Positions 1 through 5,572 of a DNA stretch of 6,320 nt are shown here, piece after piece (the first letter of the stretch is position 1; each line of letters starts with the position of its first letter). The position numbers and the translations under genes are program-made. The notes under the pieces were generated by a model, which saw nothing but the letters and a program-made list of their open reading frames with translations, was not told the origin of the DNA and made no database searches. The stretch is taken from assembly GCA_009724975.1 (NCBI GenBank), contig SRXB01000125.1, positions 1 through 6,320 of the forward strand. Direction: 5' to 3'. Origin of the DNA: a bacterium. Its GTDB lineage: Bacteria; Desulfobacterota; Deferrisomatia; Deferrisomatales; BM512.

Positions 1-1184
1 CGGTAAATCAGCCCTGAGCCCGTGACCACGCGAACCCCTGCGCCATAAGATTTTCTGCTTATCTCCCAAAGATCCGATTCCTTGTCGGCCACAGAGCCTA
101 TCTCGTAGAAAAAGGCGAACTGGACCGCCGTGCGGATGTCTTTCATTATGAAAATGTCGAAAGGGGTGGATTCCTCGGTCAGGTTCCACCGTATCTCGTT
201 GCCGATGAACTGGGTGTGGGCGCCCTTGAACCTGCCTTCGGGGTAGGATCGCAGGCGGACGAAACCGCCGAGGGCTGTGGCCGTCCCGTAGTTGTTTTCC
301 GCGACGATATTGTCGATGAAGCTCTCGCACTCCTGTTTTTCGAGGGGGTCGGAAATGGTGGAGCAGTCCAGCCCCTGTTCATCGGCGATTATCGCCCTGT
401 CGGTTTCGCCCTTTTGGATTACGTTGGCGTCGGATTTGAAGAGATTGACCGCCCAGGTGCTTCTTTTGCCGAGGGGTATGTAGCCGGTGAAGGAGGAATC
501 CACGTAAAAGTAGTCGGGGCCAGAGTTCATCTTGGGCGCGCGCCATATGCTGGTCTCTAAGCGCACGCCCCTGCGCGGGTCCATGTAGTCGTCGGTGAAG
601 TCGAGCCTTCCGCCAAGTATGGCGGTCTGAATATATTCGCGCGGGGCGTTTTCGGCTTTCAGGATGAGGTTGCCGTCCTTGTCGCGCACCGCCTCGAAGA
701 CGCTTGTGCCGCCGTACCAGCCGACAAATCCCTCGACTCTCCTGTCGAGGAAGGTGGCGGTCAGCCTCGCCCCGCCAAAAGAGGTGTCCCCCACCTCTGC
801 GAGGACGTAATCGTCCTTGCCGGTTTCCATGCCGCGCTTTGCGTAGGTCTGGAGGGTCGCCTTGGAAAGGTGAGCGCCGCCGAAATCGAGGATTAGGCGC
901 TTGTCGACGAGGTGAAGGCTATTCACTCCCACCGCTTCGCCGTCAACGTCGCCCAGAAAGAAGGTTCCGATCAGATCGGTGTAGGTGTCGCCGACATTAG
1001 TGGCCGCGCCGAAAAGGCCGTAGCCGTTGCCGATGCCGGGAAGGTCGTAAAAATAAGGGAATAGTGCGTATCCCGAGTCTTTCTGGTACTGGGAGCGCCT
1101 GCGGTCGGGGTAAAGGTCGGCTTCGGCGCGGGCGGCGGCGGCGAAAAGAACCAAGACCGAGCCAGCGCACAAGAGCCTTTTCAT
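1..1184 (-). CDS. Omp85/BamA-type outer-membrane beta-barrel protein without POTRA domains (3' end cut off by window)
   Basis: The visible part is 394 codons, read leftward from ATG at 1184 and running off the left edge. Residues 1-20 form a Sec signal peptide: a KR-positive start, a hydrophobic core, then Ala-Arg-Ala with predicted cleavage before Glu21. The mature chain goes almost directly into alternating, aromatic-rich amphipathic strands and reads like the C-terminal barrel (surface antigen D15 family) of Omp85 proteins. Landmarks are DPRRGVRLE (202-210), a loop-6-like LRSYPEGRF (311-319) where the usual motif is (V/L)RG(F/Y), and FYEIGSVADK (359-368), resembling the barrel F-x-D-x-G strand motif. 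Two cysteines, 274 and 286, sit just before the loop-6 region and could pair. Canonical BamA or TamA would have several hundred residues of POTRA repeats first; here there is no space for them. Probably only the last one or two strands are missing. GGAG at 1194-1197, inside the end of glmS, precedes the start by 9 bases, and the gap to glmS is 6 bases. The family is fairly clear; the substrate or function is unknown. Confidence 0.8.
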   Translation of the reverse strand, partial: MKRLLCAGSVLVLFAAAARAEADLYPDRRRSQYQKDSGYALFPYFYDLPGIGNGYGLFGAATNVGDTYTDLIGTFFLGDVDGEAVGVNSLHLVDKRLILDFGGAHLSKATLQTYAKRGMETGKDDYVLAEVGDTSFGGARLTATFLDRRVEGFVGWYGGTSVFEAVRDKDGNLILKAENAPREYIQTAILGGRLDFTDDYMDPRRGVRLETSIWRAPKMNSGPDYFYVDSSFTGYIPLGKRSTWAVNLFKSDANVIQKGETDRAIIADEQGLDCSTISDPLEKQECESFIDNIVAENNYGTATALGGFVRLRSYPEGRFKGAHTQFIGNEIRWNLTEESTPFDIFIMKDIRTAVQFAFFYEIGSVADKESDLWEISRKSYGAGVRVVTGSGLIY

Positions 1185-1190
1185 TTCGGG

Positions 1191-3017
1191 TCACTCCACC
1201 GTGACCGATTTCGCCAGATTTCGCGGCTGATCCACGTCTGTGCCCTTGAGCTCGGCAACGTGGTAGGCCAAAAGCTGCAGGGGGACGCTGGCGACAATGG
1301 GCATGAGCTCTTCGTCGAAATCGGGGATGGGCAAAAGCATCTCGCTCTTTTGGGCGGCGGTCGAGTCATGGTTCTGCGCGACGGCGAAGACCCTCGCCCC
1401 CCTCGCCCGAACCTCTTCCACGTTCGAGAGCATCTTTTCGTAGCCGTTTCCCTCCGGCATCAGCGCGATTACCGGCAACTCCTTGTCCACAAGGGCGATG
1501 GGACCGTGCTTCATCTCTCCCGCGGCGTAGCCTTCGGCGTGGATGTAGCTGATCTCTTTGAGCTTCAGCGCGCCCTCCAGCGCTATCGGGAAGAAAAGAC
1601 CCCTGCCCAGGAAGAGCGCGCTGCGGGAGTCTTTTATGGCTTGGGCGGCTTTCTTGTAGTCTCCCTCGAAGGCGAGCGCATGCTCGACCGCCGAGGGCAG
1701 GTGGCGCAGGGTCTCCATCTTATCGGCGATTCCCTCAAGGGTGAGAAGGCCGCGCGCGCGGGCGAGAAAGAGCGCCATTACATATAAAGTGGTGAGCTGG
1801 GTGGTGAAGGCTTTGGTCGAGGCTACGCCTATCTCAGGCCCGGCGTGGGTGAATAGGGTGGCGTCCGAGGCCCTTGCGATGGAGGAGCCGACGACATTGC
1901 ACACCGAGAGGATGGGCGCGCCGTTGCGCCTACCCTCTTCAAGGGCGGCGAGCGTATCGGCTGTTTCGCCCGACTGGCTTATAAGCAAAAGGGCGGTTCC
2001 CTTTTCTATTATGGGGTTTCGGTAGCGGTATTCGCTGGCCAGATCGACGGTCACTGGAATGCGCGCCAGCTTCTCTATCCAGTACTTGCCGCAGAGGCCC
2101 GCGTGGTAGCTGGTGCCGCAGGCTACTATGTGCAGCGCCTTTATGGAGGCGGCAATCGCATCGGCGTTTTCGCCCTCAAGCTCCACACGTCCCTCCAGGG
2201 GGTGGAGCTTGCCCGCTATGGTGTCGGCAATGGCCCTCGGCTGCTCGAAGATTTCCTTGAGCATGAAGTGCTTGTAGCCGCCCTTTTCAGCCATCGCGGG
2301 GGACCAGTTGACAGTCTGGACGGGTCTGGCGACCTCTTTGCCGGTGGCGTCAGTTATGGAGACGGAGTCGGCGGAGAGTATGGCTATGTCGCCATCCTCA
2401 AGGAATATGAACTTTCTGGTATAGGCGAGGAGGGCGGGTATGTCGCTGGCGATGAAGTTTTCCCCCTCGCCGATTCCTATTACGAGCGGACTTGCCTTCC
2501 TCGCGGCGTAGAGCTTGCCCGAATCCCTGGCGCAGATGACCGCCACGGCATAGGAGCCGTCCAGCCGTGAAAGGGCCGATTTGAAGGCCGATTCGGCGCA
2601 GTGGCCCCCTTCCATGTATTTGTGGATGAGGTGGGGGATCGCCTCGGTGTCGGTGTCGGAAGCGAAGGAGTAGCCGTCGGCGGTAAGCTCTTTTCGCAGG
2701 GCCATGTAGTTTTCGATAATCCCGTTGTGGACCACCGCTATGTCGCCTGCCGTGTGTGGGTGGGCGTTTTGCTCGTTCGGCGCGCCGTGGGTTGCCCAGC
2801 GGGTATGGCCTATGCCAAGAGTTCCGGCCAGGGGCGAGGCGCGCAGGCTCTTGTCGAGGTTCACCAGCTTGCCGACGCTGCGGCGCACATCTATTCCGCT
2901 TGCCGAGAAGGCAGCGATTCCCGCCGAATCGTATCCGCGGTACTCAAGCTTCCCAAGGCCGTCCATTATTATGGGGACGCTGTCCTGGCCCCCTATATAT
3001 CCGACTATTCCGCACAT
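1191..3017 (-). CDS. glmS: glutamine--fructose-6-phosphate aminotransferase (isomerizing), GlmS
   Basis: This cytoplasmic enzyme converts fructose-6-phosphate and glutamine to glucosamine-6-phosphate and glutamate, the entry step to UDP-GlcNAc. At 608 residues it matches the usual bacterial length (E. coli 609). It starts MCGIVGYIG, so removal of Met exposes the catalytic N-terminal cysteine of the class II glutaminase domain (about residues 1-240); HTRWATHG is at 71-78 and HNGIIENY at 97-104. Two SIS sugar-phosphate isomerase domains follow, with ACGTSYHAG (299-307) and LISQSGETADT (345-355) in the first. Glu488, His504 and Lys603 fall where the E. coli isomerase catalytic residues (E488, H504, K603 in mature numbering) are expected, offset by one for the counted Met. 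The C-terminus DQPRNLAKSVTVE is the family hallmark. The ATG start is fixed by the catalytic cysteine. A GAGGG sequence at 3029-3033, inside the end of glmU, lies 11 bases upstream, and glmU stops 4 bases before. No glmS ribozyme fits in the 4-base gap. All key residues are intact. Confidence 0.98.
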   Translation of the reverse strand: MCGIVGYIGGQDSVPIIMDGLGKLEYRGYDSAGIAAFSASGIDVRRSVGKLVNLDKSLRASPLAGTLGIGHTRWATHGAPNEQNAHPHTAGDIAVVHNGIIENYMALRKELTADGYSFASDTDTEAIPHLIHKYMEGGHCAESAFKSALSRLDGSYAVAVICARDSGKLYAARKASPLVIGIGEGENFIASDIPALLAYTRKFIFLEDGDIAILSADSVSITDATGKEVARPVQTVNWSPAMAEKGGYKHFMLKEIFEQPRAIADTIAGKLHPLEGRVELEGENADAIAASIKALHIVACGTSYHAGLCGKYWIEKLARIPVTVDLASEYRYRNPIIEKGTALLLISQSGETADTLAALEEGRRNGAPILSVCNVVGSSIARASDATLFTHAGPEIGVASTKAFTTQLTTLYVMALFLARARGLLTLEGIADKMETLRHLPSAVEHALAFEGDYKKAAQAIKDSRSALFLGRGLFFPIALEGALKLKEISYIHAEGYAAGEMKHGPIALVDKELPVIALMPEGNGYEKMLSNVEEVRARGARVFAVAQNHDSTAAQKSEMLLPIPDFDEELMPIVASVPLQLLAYHVAELKGTDVDQPRNLAKSVTVE

Positions 3018-3021
3018 TTAC

Positions 3022-4395
3022 TTATTTTCCCTCAATCCGCTTTTTCCATCCATCGATGGTTTTTTGCGGGGCTCTTGAAATGCCCAATGCCTCTTCGGCT
3101 ACGTCCTTCGTTATGGTCGATCCCGCGCCGGTGACTGCGTTTTTTCCTATTTCAACCGGCGCTACGAGGCTTGAATTGGAGCCGATGAAGGCTCCGTCCC
3201 CGATGACGGTCCGAAACTTGTTTTTGCCGTCGTAATTGCAGGTTATGGTTCCAGCGCCGATGTTGGCGTCTTTGCCCACCACCGCGTCGCCGAGGTAGGT
3301 GAGGTGGCTTGCCTTGCTCCCTTCCCCGAGGGTTGTGTTCTTTATCTCAACGAAATTGCCGACCTTCGCCCCCTCCATTATCCTGGCTTTGGGCCGCAGG
3401 TGGGCGAAGGGACCGACAGAGGCGCCCTTGCCTACGAAAGCCGACTCGATTACCGAGTAGGGCTTTATCACGACTCCCTCTTGAATATGGGAGGATTTTA
3501 TCACGCATCCCTGGCCAATCAACGAGCCCGACCCGATCTCGCTCTCTCCCTCAATCCTGCAAAAGGGCGCCACGGTCACGTCCGGAGCGATTTTAGCGCC
3601 CGGGAAGATCCAGGTGGAGGCGGAATCTTCGATGGTGACCCCACCTTCCATCAATTTCTTGTTTATCCTCGCCCGAAGATGTCCGGCGGCCTCGGCGAGC
3701 TGCACGCGGTCGTTTATTCCAAGCGCCTCTACCGGATCGGCCAGCACGAAGGAGCCGGCCCTGCCCTCGGCGGCGGCGGCTTTGACGATGTCGGTCAGGT
3801 AGTATTCGCCCTGGCTGTTGTCTGTGGTGAGGGTTTTTAGCGCCGCCCAGAGCCAGGGCATCGAGACGGCGAAGGTTCCCGTGTTGACCTCGCGTATGCC
3901 CCGCTCGGCCTCGGAGGCGTCCTTGTGTTCTACGATGGCCTTAAGGCCGCCCCTCTCGTCCCTTACAAGCCTTCCGTAGCCATTCGGGTCTTCGGGAATC
4001 ATCGACAAGACGGTCACAAGGTTGCCCGTCTCCCTGTGGGACCCGAGAAGAAGGGCTATAGTCTCGGAAGTGATGAGGGGCACGTCGCCGCAAAGTATCA
4101 GGGCCGTGCCATTTGACCTGGGCGAGGCCGCCTCGGCGCACATCACCGCGTGGCCGGTTCCCTTTTGCTCTTCCTGAAGGGCCCAGGCGAGGCTTTCGCC
4201 GAAATATTCCCGCACCGCCTCGGCCTGGTGGCCGATTACGGCGACAATGTCGTTTATCCCCGCCTCCTTAAGGGCCGCAACGGGGTAGCTCATTATCGGT
4301 TTTCCCATTATGGGGTGAAGAACCTTGGCCAGCGGGGACTTCATCCTCGTCCCCTTGCCGGCGCAAAGCATTATCGCCATCGTTTTTTCGCTCAT
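3022..4395 (-). CDS. glmU: bifunctional UDP-N-acetylglucosamine pyrophosphorylase / glucosamine-1-phosphate N-acetyltransferase, GlmU
   Basis: GlmU acetylates glucosamine-1-phosphate with acetyl-CoA and then uridylates it to UDP-GlcNAc in the cytoplasm, feeding peptidoglycan and lipopolysaccharide synthesis. The 457 residues match E. coli GlmU (456), usually with a one-residue offset. The N-terminal nucleotidyltransferase domain (about 1-230) has the signature loop CAGKGTRMKS (11-20), with Arg17 and Lys24; Gln74 and GTGHA (79-83) in the uridine pocket; metal ligands Asp104 (CGDVP) and Asn228 (GIND); and EYYLTDI (197-203). The C-terminal left-handed beta-helix (about 250-457) shows hexapeptide repeats, with Arg334, Lys352, His364 (catalytic, in KASHLTYLGDA), Tyr367 and Asn378 all present. 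Small departures are Cys11 where Ala is usual and Ala23 where the usual motif is LPKVLH. The ATG at 4395 is preceded by AAAAGAG (4403-4409) at 7 bases, a moderate ribosome-binding site; Met6 is a less likely start. glmS follows 4 bases downstream. glmM is not in the window. Confidence 0.98.
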   Translation of the reverse strand: MSEKTMAIMLCAGKGTRMKSPLAKVLHPIMGKPIMSYPVAALKEAGINDIVAVIGHQAEAVREYFGESLAWALQEEQKGTGHAVMCAEAASPRSNGTALILCGDVPLITSETIALLLGSHRETGNLVTVLSMIPEDPNGYGRLVRDERGGLKAIVEHKDASEAERGIREVNTGTFAVSMPWLWAALKTLTTDNSQGEYYLTDIVKAAAAEGRAGSFVLADPVEALGINDRVQLAEAAGHLRARINKKLMEGGVTIEDSASTWIFPGAKIAPDVTVAPFCRIEGESEIGSGSLIGQGCVIKSSHIQEGVVIKPYSVIESAFVGKGASVGPFAHLRPKARIMEGAKVGNFVEIKNTTLGEGSKASHLTYLGDAVVGKDANIGAGTITCNYDGKNKFRTVIGDGAFIGSNSSLVAPVEIGKNAVTGAGSTITKDVAEEALGISRAPQKTIDGWKKRIEGK

Positions 4396-4475
4396 TACCC
4401 GTCTCTTTTGCCAGTATTTGGAAAGGACATCTTTAATAAAGACCGCAGGGCGGGCAGGGCAGGTCCAAAATCAAC
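4396..4475. other. 80-base gap between uxs and glmU; possible internal control region
   Basis: No gene is seen here. On the glmU-sense strand it holds, in order, an AT-rich start just after the uxs stop, a C-rich stretch (complement of G-runs at 4448-4450, 4452-4454, 4457-4459 and 4462-4463), a 13-base AT-rich palindrome at 4430-4442, and the glmU ribosome-binding site. I found no -35/-10 pair with a good spacer and no hairpin followed by a T-run. uxs-glmU read-through therefore seems likely, but a secondary promoter for the essential glmU-glmS genes remains possible because the other gaps in the operon are only 4 and 6 bases. Confidence 0.5.
4430..4442. repeat. 13-base perfect palindrome TCTTTA-A-TAAAGA upstream of glmU
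   Basis: Two 6-base arms (4430-4435 and 4437-4442) are perfect reverse complements around one central base. The centre lies about 41 bases upstream of the glmU start, in otherwise GC-rich surroundings. As RNA the loop would be too tight for a stable hairpin, so if it is functional a protein-binding site is more plausible. A palindrome this short can arise by chance, and no regulator is suggested by the sequence. Confidence 0.3.
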
Positions 4476-5465
4476 TCACCCCCGGTTTTTCGAAAGCAGG
4501 TCGTCAAAATAGGCGATGGTTTTCAAAAGCCCCTCCCTCAGCGGAATCCTCGGGCTCCAGCCAAGCTCCTTTTTCGCCACCGATATGTCGGGGCTCCGGC
4601 GCGTGGGGTCGTCCTGCGGCAGTTCCCTGAAAATTATCTCGCCTTTTTTGCCCATCAACTCCGATATGGCCTGGGCCAGCTCAAGAACCGTTATCTCTTC
4701 GGGGTTGCCAAGGTTAACCGGCCCCGAGAATCCGTTCGCCTCCATCAGCGAAACCAGGCCGGTGATGAGGTCATCCACGTAGCAAAAGCTTCTAGTCTGC
4801 TTTCCGTCGCCGTATATCGTTATCGGCTTGCCCAGAAGGCCCTGCACTATGAAATTGGAGACGACCCTCCCGTCGTTGGGGTGCATGCGCGGCCCGTAGG
4901 TGTTGAATATGCGGGCTATGGCTATGTCGAGGCCGTATTGGCGCTTGTAATCCATGAAAATGGATTCGGCGGCGCGCTTGCCCTCGTCGTAACAGCTTCT
5001 CACCCCTATCGGGTTGACGTTGCCCCAGTAGTCCTCCCTTTGGGGGTGAACGGCGGGGTCGCCGTAAACCTCGGAGGTGGAGGCTTGCAGAATTCTTGCC
5101 CCCACCCTCTTTGCCAGCCCTAGCATATTTACCGAGCCGACGACAGAGGTGTTGAAGGTCTGTACGGGGTTGTACTGGTAGTGGACGGGCGAGGCGGGGC
5201 AGGCGAGGTTGTATATTTTGTCGACCTCGACATAAAGAGGCTTTCTTATGTCGTGGCGGATAAGTTCAAAGCGCGTGTTGGCAAGGAAATCGGAGAGGTT
5301 TTCCTTTGAGCCGGTAAAAAAATTATCCACGCACAGGACTTCATATCCGCGACTCAGCAACTCGCCGACAAGGTGCGACCCAAGAAAGCCGCCCCCGCCG
5401 GTGACGAGGATTCTTTGGCGCATAGCTCCCGTTGCTGGCCCGACCCTATTTTTTATCTCGAACAA
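4476..5465 (-). CDS. uxs: UDP-glucuronate decarboxylase (UDP-xylose synthase), extended SDR family
   Basis: This NAD-dependent cytoplasmic enzyme converts UDP-glucuronate to UDP-xylose and CO2 through a 4-keto intermediate. The 329 residues are typical for the bacterial form. A Rossmann motif TGGGGFLG lies at 22-29, and the SDR catalytic set is Thr130, Glu132 (STSEVYG) and YxxxK at Tyr159-Lys163 (SCYDEGK). Arg289 (DDPTRRSPD) lies 130 residues after the Tyr, the same spacing I recall for the catalytic Arg of human UXS1. NLACPASPVHYQY (86-98), GPRMHPNDGRVVSNFIVQ (191-208) and GDGKQTRSFCYVDD (219-232) are UXS signatures that separate it from UDP-glucose epimerases and dTDP-glucose dehydratases. 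I chose a TTG start at 5465, giving a 14-residue leader, because a full AAGGAGG lies 5 bases upstream. The internal ATG at 5423, where the conserved fold begins, has only GGGAG 2 bases before it. It is probably the first gene of the leftward operon and is transcribed divergently from the glycosyltransferase, suggesting a role in envelope glycan supply. Confidence 0.93.
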   Translation of the reverse strand: MFEIKNRVGPATGAMRQRILVTGGGGFLGSHLVGELLSRGYEVLCVDNFFTGSKENLSDFLANTRFELIRHDIRKPLYVEVDKIYNLACPASPVHYQYNPVQTFNTSVVGSVNMLGLAKRVGARILQASTSEVYGDPAVHPQREDYWGNVNPIGVRSCYDEGKRAAESIFMDYKRQYGLDIAIARIFNTYGPRMHPNDGRVVSNFIVQGLLGKPITIYGDGKQTRSFCYVDDLITGLVSLMEANGFSGPVNLGNPEEITVLELAQAISELMGKKGEIIFRELPQDDPTRRSPDISVAKKELGWSPRIPLREGLLKTIAYFDDLLSKNRG

Positions 5466-5470
5466 ACCAC

Positions 5471-5477
5471 CCTCCTT
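5471..5477 (-). promoter_or_regulatory. strong ribosome-binding site deciding the TTG start of uxs
   Basis: On the minus strand this reads AAGGAGG, complementary to the 3' end of 16S rRNA over seven bases, and is followed by GTGGT and then TTG at 5465. The 5-base spacing is good. It is the best Shine-Dalgarno match among the four leftward genes and is the main reason for preferring TTG over the ATG at 5423. Confidence 0.75.
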
Positions 5478-5495
5478 GGCCTATAACTGTTCCAT

Positions 5496-5523
5496 ATTAT
5501 CGCGCATTGAGCCGGGCAATCAA
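5496..5523 (-). promoter_or_regulatory. candidate sigma-70-type promoter for the uxs-glmU-glmS operon
   Basis: On the minus strand a -35 element TTGATT (5523-5518, four of six matches to TTGACA) and a -10 element GATAAT (5501-5496, five of six matches to TATAAT) are separated by 16 bases. Transcription would start near A5490 or A5488, giving a leader of about 23-25 bases that contains the AAGGAGG site. Position, spacing and orientation fit the first gene of the operon. It is inferred from consensus only. Confidence 0.5.
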
Positions 5524-5533
5524 ACACCATGTT

Positions 5534-5550
5534 CAAAATCTTGAATTTTG
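5534..5550. repeat. inverted repeat CAAAAT-N5-ATTTTG in the divergent promoter region
   Basis: Perfect 6-base arms at 5534-5539 and 5545-5550 flank the loop CTTGA. A second, overlapping inverted repeat, TTCAA (5532-5536) and TTGAA (5541-5545), shares the same bases. The centre is about 52-54 bases upstream of the predicted uxs transcription start and 31 bases upstream of the glycosyltransferase start. That would suit a regulator acting on both divergent genes. There is no T-run suggesting a terminator in either direction. AT-rich composition raises the chance of a random match. Confidence 0.35.
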
Positions 5551-5563
5551 CCCGTTTTAACAC

Positions 5564-5568
5564 GGAGG
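5564..5568 (+). promoter_or_regulatory. ribosome-binding site for the glycosyltransferase GTG start
   Basis: GGAGG lies 4 bases before GTG at 5573. The codon five positions upstream in the same frame (5558-5560) is the stop TAA, so no longer N-terminus is possible. The next in-frame ATG is at residue 55, well inside the conserved domain. The start is therefore well determined. I found no convincing promoter for this gene: the best -35/-10-like pairs have weak hexamers or would start transcription inside the ribosome-binding site. Confidence 0.75.
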
Positions 5569-5572
5569 AAGC

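Noticed and set aside
216..560. Plus-strand open frames opposite the barrel gene, and the minus-strand frame at 179-382
   Set aside because: The minus-strand barrel frame is continuous from 1184 to the left edge, with a signal peptide, ribosome-binding site and family motifs; the others are shadows.
1160..1184. Cys6 in the leader of the barrel protein as a possible lipoprotein lipobox
   Set aside because: The cysteine is too close to the N-terminus and is followed by the hydrophobic core. A normal signal peptidase I site, Ala-Arg-Ala, lies at 18-20.
1260..1787. Plus-strand open frame of 175 codons opposite glmS
   Set aside because: It is antisense to the SIS domains of GlmS with no recognisable family and no support as a separate gene.
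3018..3021. glmS ribozyme or riboswitch upstream of glmS
   Set aside because: Only 4 bases separate glmU and glmS, so there is no untranslated leader to hold the ribozyme.
2601..3134. Long plus-strand open frame of 177 codons opposite glmS and the end of glmU
   Set aside because: It lies antisense to clearly conserved GlmS/GlmU sequence. GC-rich genes commonly leave long open complementary frames, and its translation shows no recognisable motif.
3304..3840. Plus-strand open frame of 178 codons opposite glmU
   Set aside because: It is a shadow of glmU, covering regions where the minus strand encodes conserved GlmU motifs. No domain-like features are seen.
5534..5550. The inverted repeat as an intrinsic terminator
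   Set aside because: The stem is AT-rich and 6 base pairs long, no T-run follows on either strand, and the repeat lies between two divergent starts where a terminator is not expected.
5532..5560. A rightward promoter TTCAAA-N17-TTTTAA for the glycosyltransferase
   Set aside because: The hexamers match weakly, and the predicted transcript would start in or after the ribosome-binding site at 5564-5568.
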